A stretch of 64,000 nt of DNA from Lycium barbarum (Eukaryota > Streptophyta > Magnoliopsida > Solanales > Solanaceae). Numbering within the stretch: the stretch's first letter is position 1; each line of letters begins with the position of its first letter. Shown piece by piece: positions 57,035 to 64,000 of this stretch. A model generated the notes under the pieces. That model did not search any database. It was not told where the DNA came from and saw only the letters and a program-made list of their open reading frames with translations. The translations under genes and the position numbers were made by a program. The stretch spans positions 67,551,800 through 67,615,799 of the forward strand of contig NC_083341.1 of assembly GCF_019175385.1 (NCBI RefSeq), in the 5' to 3' direction.

Positions 57035-59309
57035 AGAGGCCATGTTGGCCGTGTAACATATAGGTATTTGTCCACATTTTATTTAATGTGGATATGGACC
57101 AAAGTGTATATAATAAGACAAGTGGCCACATTTGGTTATTATAAGAAAATTGGTCTTCTTTGACTAGTTTAAGAAATTTCAAGAAAAGAGGAAGAACACT
57201 CTAGAAAAAGAAAGAAGGGGAGGCATGTGGCCATTTCATATTTAAAGGGGGGCAAGTATATATATGGAGAAAGATGACTAATTCATCATTTTAAATCAAG
57301 AAGCTTGTAGGAAAAAAAAAAAGAGGAGAGAAAGGGCCATATTCGGCCAAGGCAAGAAAAAAATAGAGTCTTCAACTTTGATTCCAAAAATATTTTCTCC
57401 AAGTATCCCCACTAATTTGAAGGTCCTGTATAACGTGGTGTAGTTGTTGGAGCAAGAAAATCATTCATTCTTGCAATTACAAGTCTAACCGAAAAGAAGA
57501 TGAGTGGAGAGGAAGGTATGTGTTCAATCCTATTTTACATATGTTATAGATGATTTATGTATGCTGAAGTATATAGAAATGGATGGAATTCATGGCATAT
57601 ATGTGTGTTGGTGTTGTAGCCTAATGGAATGGTGTTGTGTAGAAAGAATGAATTAATTTTTACTTAGTCTTTTGGTTGTTGTTGTAATATATAGAAATGG
57701 ACAAAAATGCATGAAAACATGTATGATGTTATTGTGGCCGAATAGGGGTTGGTTTGGCAAGTTATGGTGAATTGATTCTATGTGATATTTTAGTTGTTGT
57801 TGTTGTGGAATCCATAAGAAAATGAAGGTTTAATGACTTGGAAATGAAGTTGTAGTCGTTATAGGATTGTTGAAGAAAGTTAATGCGACACTAGCTCGGA
57901 TTATTACATTGTATGAATGATGTTGTTAATGCATAGTTGTTGATATGGTTTATGAATCTAGAATGAGAAAAATGTGTGGTTAATACTTTTGTTGAAGTTG
58001 GAGGATTCGGGTAGCATTGGATCATTATGAATATTGTAGTATTGTTAGAATAATTGTTGGTATTGTTGTTGATAATGTGGCCGAGTTCCATTCTCGGGTT
58101 TGTTGTTGAATTGGCCGAGTTAGATTCTCGGGGATGGTGTATTTACAGGGGAGGTACTGCCGAAATTTCGGCAGATCATAAGTGAATTTATTTGAAGAAT
58201 TAAGACAAGTATATGGTGATGAATCTATTGATTGCGTTAACCTTCTTGAATGTAGAGTAGCGGTAGCGAGCTTGGACAATTAAGCGTAGCTAATAGGGCG
58301 CGGAACAGGTATGTTAAGGCTTGTCCCTTTTCTTTCAAATGTATGATCTCAATGTTATGATTTCATAAGTATTTCCATATTTTTCCTTGCTTTCAAAAGT
58401 TAGATGTTTATGACTCTAAGGCATGATTCTCTTCCGATAACCCATAAATGTTTTCCAAATTGTCTGTATTTTTCCAAAACAAAGGTTGATGATTTTGTAA
58501 ACCTTTATGACTACAACGACGGACATGTTTTTGTAAAGAAAACGATGTTGTCAAAGATGAGAATATGTCCATGATGATTACGATAAGGATGGGTTTCATG
58601 TTTGAAAGTCTCAAGTTATGGATTCAATATGAATATGAGAACATCGAGCTAGTTCTTGATCCTCAATTCTATTCCTTGATTATGACTCTATTTTTTAAAG
58701 ACTCCAAAGTATATGAATTGACGTCTTATGAGGTTTATGATCTTATTCTATGTTTTCTCTTAATGCTATCCTTCGTTGATAGTCTCGCCTTATAATTATC
58801 GTTCTTTCAAGGTGAGACAGAGCGACCCTGGTTATTTCATAATGTAATCGGAGGTTACCGACCTTACGTCACTCCGATAGATACATGACTTTCTTTGGGC
58901 TCTCATGCATGCTGTTATATGTATATGTATAGGGGAATATGGGGAAAAGGGATATATGTATATGTATATGGGGGGGAGGGAGACATGTTGCGCTATAAGA
59001 CGCATTGCCACCTGGTCAGCTGGCGTATTCATCCCGGACGCGGGATGCCCGGACACGGGATATATGGGCGAGCCGACGTATTTCGGCGCTATGTGGGCGA
59101 GCCGACGTTGTTCGGCGCTATGACTTGTTCTATTTTCTATATATGAAAAAGAAATGTTTTAAAAGGAAAGATAAGCATGCATGGCATCCGCCCTAAAGGC
59201 CACTCATATGTACATGTTATTCTTTTACCTCATGATATGTTCTATATTTCCATCCTGTTATTATTCATATTTATATTCCTTACTATGTTACTATTCCGGC
59301 CTTACATAC

Positions 59310-59370
59310 TCAGTACATTGCTCGTACTGACCCCTTTTCTTTGGGGGTTGTGTTTCATGCCGCGCAGGTA
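59310..59370 (+). promoter_or_regulatory. Three-hairpin LTR module (L6)
   Basis: First two stems as in L1; the last stem is weakened (TTGTG for CTGCG). Confidence 0.7.
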
Positions 59371-59763
59371 CACCCAGATGAGCAAAAACTATCATAGAAG
59401 ATGTTCTAGCGAAGTTGGCGAGCTCCATTTGGCCCTGGAGTGTAGCCGAGTCAGCGTACTATGCTATGATGTCTTGTTCGAAGTTAGTGACTTTGCAGAC
59501 AGAGTTGTGGTTATTGGTTGTCAGTTCAGTAAGCGGCTCCACTAGCCGATGTGTCATTCGTGTTATAATATAAGTTTCATATGATTACAGATTTTGTTTG
59601 AATTGAGTGCAAAGAAAAGAAAAATTCTGAAAGCTTTACTATGTTTTCCACTTCTTATTGATGTAAGAGTTTAAAGAGGCTAAGTATAAGAGTTAGCAGG
59701 TTCGCTCGGCTCCGAATATGGGGTCGGGTGACCATCACACCCTAGTAAGGTTGGGGTGTGACA

Positions 59764-62060
59764 AAGTGGTATCAGAGCAGGTCGTCCTAGGGGTTGTCTG
59801 CAAAGTCGTGTCCAGTAGAGTCCTGTTTATGGGTGTGAAGCCGACCACATTTATGTACAGGAGGCTGCGGGGCATCTAGGGATTGTTGACCTTCTTTCTG
59901 TCTTATATCGTGCGATAGGGCCAAGTCATAGGAATTAAGATTCCTTATACTAATCGTTGATTTCCGCAGACGCCTAGTAGCGACGGAAGAAGACGAGTGA
60001 CGATATGGCAAGTCACAGAGGTAAGTCTGGATATTTGTTCTGTTACTTGGAACTGGAAGTTCTGGATGGCTGGAATATGTCATCTAGCCGTATGTTCTGT
60101 GAAGTATTGTCGATATTTGCTGCGAACAGATCTTGAATAGTAGAAATGGTAAAGGAGATTCTGCCAGAACGGATACGTCTAACAGGAAGAAGCGTGGAAA
60201 GGAAATACCGTAAATAGGTAGTAAGTGAGATGCGTTGTTTCAGAAAGGTTATGGATTTGGCATGGCGATGAAGGTGTGATCATTACCATCGGGAATCTGG
60301 AAGCCTAGGACAGGAAGTAGCCCTACACACAGGTGGGAGGTGAACATTGGGAATTGAAAAGGGTAAAATAGTAATTGTAAAAGAAAGGACGTGTTACGAA
60401 ATGTTTCAGAATCTGTAAGACTTCGACTTGCTCCAGAACATGTAGTGAAGTTCATGCGAGGAAGTGGACACGATTATATCAGCAGTGAGGCACCGGATCT
60501 CATCGAAGTTTCTAGGTTAAGCGTGCTCAGGTGAGAGCAATTTTAGGATGGGTGACCCCTTGGGAAGTATGCAAGAATTTTATAAATTGAAACATGAGAG
60601 GAATATGAGAAGTTAGAGTAGCCTAAGAGAAATTAGAGTATATGGGATGGTTGGAGACCATAAGAAGACGCATAGGACGAGCCAGACGAGATTGGTGAAG
60701 AGACTGAGAGTGCGTCACAGCTCGGGAATTAGGATAGGCTTGAATAGCGTATGGAAGTATTTTGTGGGCTAGTTGATAGTATATATATATATATATATAT
60801 ATATGAATGTGTAAGATACCCCACATATGATTGTATCGGTGAACATGTGAGTTCCAACAACCGGCGCTACGGTAAGGAAGGCATTGATCACGCAAGGGTA
60901 CCGAAGTTCGAGGGACGGCAAAAATAAATGGTACCAGTGTTACAAGGTAAACTGCTATTATTTTTACTATTGGTTAAGCTTGGAAATTCTAGTATAACGA
61001 TATTTGGAAAAGAAAGGGAGTGAGTAGAGGGAAATGAAGAGATCAAAGTGTCGGAAAGGGTAAAAGGTAAGAAACCTTAGTGAGTGAAGCCCCCAAGAGA
61101 AATTACCGGCGAAGTATGAAACTATTGGGATAAACATTCAAAAGTAGGCATATAAAAAGGGATAGTGTGTGGTAAAAGGAAACAAGAGAGGAGTGTGTGG
61201 GTTTCGAGAACCGTTTTCGACAAGTGGGGCTAAAGGAATAGTGACTTGGATAGGGGGATGTGAAGTAAGAGAGGGAATGCTTATTCTTGCGATGATGTTG
61301 AGATGAGAGATCTATAAAATAATAAGTATGTAGCTATATTAATATAGTTAAAGGTTCGACGAACAAGGATAGGGAGAGTGAAAGTTGTGAGGATACTGTG
61401 CTAAGAACACAAGTAGCGGGACGCTTGAGAGATATGGACGCACTGCTACAGCACCAACACGTAGTTACAGAAGAATCACGAGTAGGTGAGCCAAGCAATT
61501 GAAAGGACGAGTAGTGGATGGAAGAGTATAGGAAGTGTGGACAAAATGACGACATAGGCAGAAAGTGAAAGAGGAACTTAGGATAAGAAGTTTTCGATAT
61601 GATAGGCACAGAGTTGGAAGGAAGGTGAGGAATAAGGTATAAACGAAGATTTTATAGAAGAACTGTTGGCATATAAGGAGCCCCGTAAAGGGGGGAGACC
61701 ATAATTGTACGAAATTCACACCAGAGTGCCACTACAAAAAGATCAAAAACAAGAATACTTGGGCCAAGGAATATGAAAGCAAGGAACGGCCGACGACCAT
61801 ATTGGATCATCAAGTGAAGGTTGCGCGCCAAGGATGCGGTTTCTGATAAGCTGTGGTGACGAAACGGTAACGGAGAACAGATGATCTGGGAAGGAGTGAT
61901 GTAGAAACCGAGGAGTTCGATTATGAGGAAAATAGGGTAAAAGTTAAGGAGTGAGCATGAAAGAAAGGACAACTATGAAAGGGACCCCCCGAAGTGCTAC
62001 GAGACCCCATAAGATTAGTTGAACATTCGAGGACGAATGTTCTAAAGGGGGGGGGGAGGA
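59764..62060 (+). mobile_element. Array internal region I6
   Basis: Complete, 2.3 kb, polypurine tract with 10 G, and the perfect hairpin AACATTCGAGGACGAATGTT as in I1. AT microsatellite at about 60779-60804. Confidence 0.93.
60465..60572 (+). pseudogene. 5S rRNA-derived sequence in I6
   Basis: As in I1, with TTTCTAGGTTAAGC for TTTCGAGGTTAAGC before box A. Confidence 0.85.
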
Positions 62061-64000
62061 TGTTATAGCCCGTACTTTGTACGCTCCGATACTCCAAGGT
62101 AGTTGTGGTAAGTTAAGGGAATGACCATCCTCCAAAACTATTTTAATGTACAAGTGGGTCATGAATATTATTTATGAATATTATTAGTATGGAAATATTG
62201 AGAAAGGTCAAGGGTAAAAAGGGAAATTCACAAAATGGCTCATGGTAATATTGCGGAAGTCTAGGGGCAAAATGGGAATTTCACAAAATTCAAGAAGGTT
62301 CTTGAAAGAGGCCATGTTGGCCGTGTAACATATAGGTATATGTCCACATTTTATTTAATGTGGATATGGACCAAAGTGTATATAATAAGACAAGTGGCCA
62401 CATTTGGTTATTATAAGAAAATTCGTCTTCTTTGACTAATTTAAGAAATTTCAAGAAAAGAGGAAGAACACTCTAGAAAAATAAAGAAGGGGAGGCATGT
62501 GGCCATTTCATATTTAAAGGGGGGCAAGTATATATATGGAGAAAGATGACAAATTCATTATTTTAAATCAAGAAGCTTGCAGAAAAAAAAAAAGAGGAGA
62601 GAAAGGGCCGTATTCGGCCAAGGCAAGAAAAAAATAGAGTCTTCAACTTTGATTCCAAAAATATTTTCTCCGAGTATCCCCACTAATTTGAAGGTCCTGT
62701 ATAACGTGGTGTAGTTGTTGGAGCAAGAAAATCATTCATTCTTGCAATTACAAGTCTAACCGAAAAGAAGATGAGTGGAAAGGAAGGTATGTGTTCAATC
62801 CTCTTTTATATATGTTATAGATGATTTATGTATGTTGAAGTATACAGAAATGGATGGAATTCATGGCATATATGTGTGTTGGTGTTGTAGTCGAATGGAA
62901 TGGTGTTGTGTAGAAAGAATGAATTAATTTTTACTTAGTCTTTTGGTTGTTGTTGTAATATATAGAAATGGACAAAAATGCATGAAAACATGTATGATGT
63001 TATTGTGGCCGAATAGGGGTTGGTTTGGCAAGTTATGGTGAATTGATTCTATGTGATATTTTAGTTGTTGTTGTTGTGGAATTCATAAGAAAATGAAGGT
63101 TTAATGACTTGGAAATGAAGTTGTAATCGTTATAGGATTGTTGAAGAAAGTTAATGCGATACTAGCTTGGATTATTACATTGTATGAATGATGTTGTTAA
63201 TGCATGGTTGTTGATATGGTTTATGAATCTAGAATGAGAAAAATGTGTGGTTAATACTTTTGTTGAAGTTGGAGGATTCGGGTAGCATTGGATCATTATG
63301 AATATTGTAGTATTGTTAGAATAATTGTTGGTATTGTTGTTGATAATGTGGCCGAGTTCCATTCTCGGGTTTGTTGTTGAATTGGCCGAGTTAGATTCTC
63401 GGGGATGGTGTATTTACAGGGGAGGTACTGCCGAAATTTTGGCAGATCATAAGTGAATTTATTTGAAGAATTAAGACAAGTATATGGTGATGAATCTAAT
63501 GATTGCGTTAACCTTCTTGAATGTAGAGTAGCGGTAGCGAGCTTGGACAATTAAGCGTAGCTAATAGGGCGCGGAACAGGTATGTTAAGGCTTGCCCCTT
63601 TTCTTTCAAAGGCATGATCCCGATGTTATGATTTCATAAGTATTTCCATATTTTTCCTTGCTTTCAAAAGTTAGATGTTTATGACTCTAAGGCATGATTC
63701 TCTTCCGATAACCCATAAACGTTTTCCAAATTGTCTATATTTTTCCAAAACAAAGGTTGATGATTTTGTTAACCTTTATGACTACAACGACGAACATGTT
63801 TTTGTAATGAAAACGATGTTGTCAAAGATGAGAATATGTCCATGATGATTACGATAAGGATGGGTTTCGTGTTTGAAAGTCTCAAGTTATGGATTCAATA
63901 TGAATATGAGAACATCGAGCTAGTTCTTGATCCTCAATTCTATTCCTTGATTATGACTCTATTTTCTAAAGACTCCAAAGTATATGAATTGACGTCTTAT
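62061..64000 (+). mobile_element. Array LTR L7 (cut by the window edge)
   Basis: The first 1.94 kb of an LTR with TTATAGCCC start, L1/L2-like. The palindrome is mutated (CTGCCGAAATTTTGGCAG, 63428-63445). The array is expected to continue. Confidence 0.93.
62289..62306 (+). promoter_or_regulatory. Heat-shock element in L7
   Basis: The same perfect four-unit TTC/GAA sequence. Confidence 0.75.

Larger units (their letters stand above)
56802..59763 (+). mobile_element. Array LTR L6 (2.96 kb, no MITE)
   Basis: Full length, TTATAGTCC start, palindrome at 58157-58174, empty MITE site near 59680. It is closest to L5 by shared variants such as AAATGTATGATCTCAATG. Confidence 0.94.
30149..64000 (+). 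repeat. Head-to-tail array of a LARD-like LTR retrotransposon sharing LTRs
   Basis: At least 33.85 kb in the order L1-I1-L2-I2-L3-I3-L4-I4-L5-I5-L6-I6-L7. LTR starts (TGTTATAG) lie at 30149, 35433, 46283, 51275, 56802 and 62061; LTR ends (GGTGTGACA) lie at 33113, 41527, 43983, 48962, 54504 and 59763, each followed by AAAGTGGTATCAGAG. Spacings between starts are 5284, 4992, 5527 and 5259 bp for the units without a large insertion. There are no gag, protease, RT or integrase motifs in any internal region. The array continues past the right edge. Only the left boundary is visible. Confidence 0.95.

Noticed and set aside
30149..64000. CRISPR-like or bacterial repeat array
   Set aside because: The unit is over 5 kb with LTRs, primer sites and polypurine tracts; nothing is prokaryotic.

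Overview
This is plant nuclear DNA made almost entirely of nested transposable elements. I see no host protein-coding gene, no tRNA gene and no bacterial feature. The LTR families (ends of the type TGTCACGACCC...GGGTCGTGACA, a Met-tRNA primer site TGGTATCAGAGC, a Tekay/Del-type chromovirus with a terminal chromodomain, a LINE with a C-terminal RNase H, a Tourist-like MITE) suggest a eudicot. Solanaceae is my best guess, from recalled resemblance and not from a search.

Layout, left half (1-30148). A minus-strand element R1 enters from the left: internal DNA 1-2602 with an RNase H scrap and a 5S rRNA-like stretch, then its LTR 2603-8897, which carries a solo LTR (S1, 3968-7210). R1 abuts the 3' end of a plus-strand element X (8898-10832). 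X is cut by a minus-strand LINE (10833-12316 and 28331-29673). The LINE is split by a minus-strand Tekay-like gypsy element G (12322-28325, TSD GGAAT) with decayed gag-pol. The right LTR of G holds a plus-strand solo LTR S2 (20973-27443, TSD GTCAT), which holds a minus-strand solo LTR R2 (22808-26774, TSD TTTAT). The LINE is also cut at 29674 by a reverse LTR fragment, R3.

Right half (30149-64000 and beyond). R3 is interrupted by a head-to-tail array of a non-autonomous LTR retrotransposon (LARD-like). Successive internal regions share LTRs: LTR-internal-LTR-internal and so on, with 7 LTRs (L1-L7) and 6 internal regions (I1-I6) in view and a period of about 5.0-5.5 kb. Each LTR end is followed by a Met-tRNA primer site and most internal regions end in a G-rich polypurine tract, so these are retrotransposon units and not a generic satellite. 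The internal regions have no gag or pol. All six carry a nearly full-length 5S rRNA-derived sequence in sense orientation. Later changes mark individual units: a 3.1-kb solo LTR (S3) in L2, a deletion fusing I2 to L3, a 0.55-kb deletion in L4, and the same MITE at the same site in L4 and L5.

Common design. Unrelated-looking LTRs in the window share a module order: a palindrome near the middle, a GC-rich minisatellite, then three consecutive hairpins ending in CAG-GTA. The 5' leader just after the primer site is similar in G, R1 and the array. This suggests that the coding-defective elements were moved by Tekay-type machinery like that once encoded by G. Array LTRs also carry a perfect four-unit heat-shock element upstream of a TATA-like box. 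All coordinates and alignments were made by eye.
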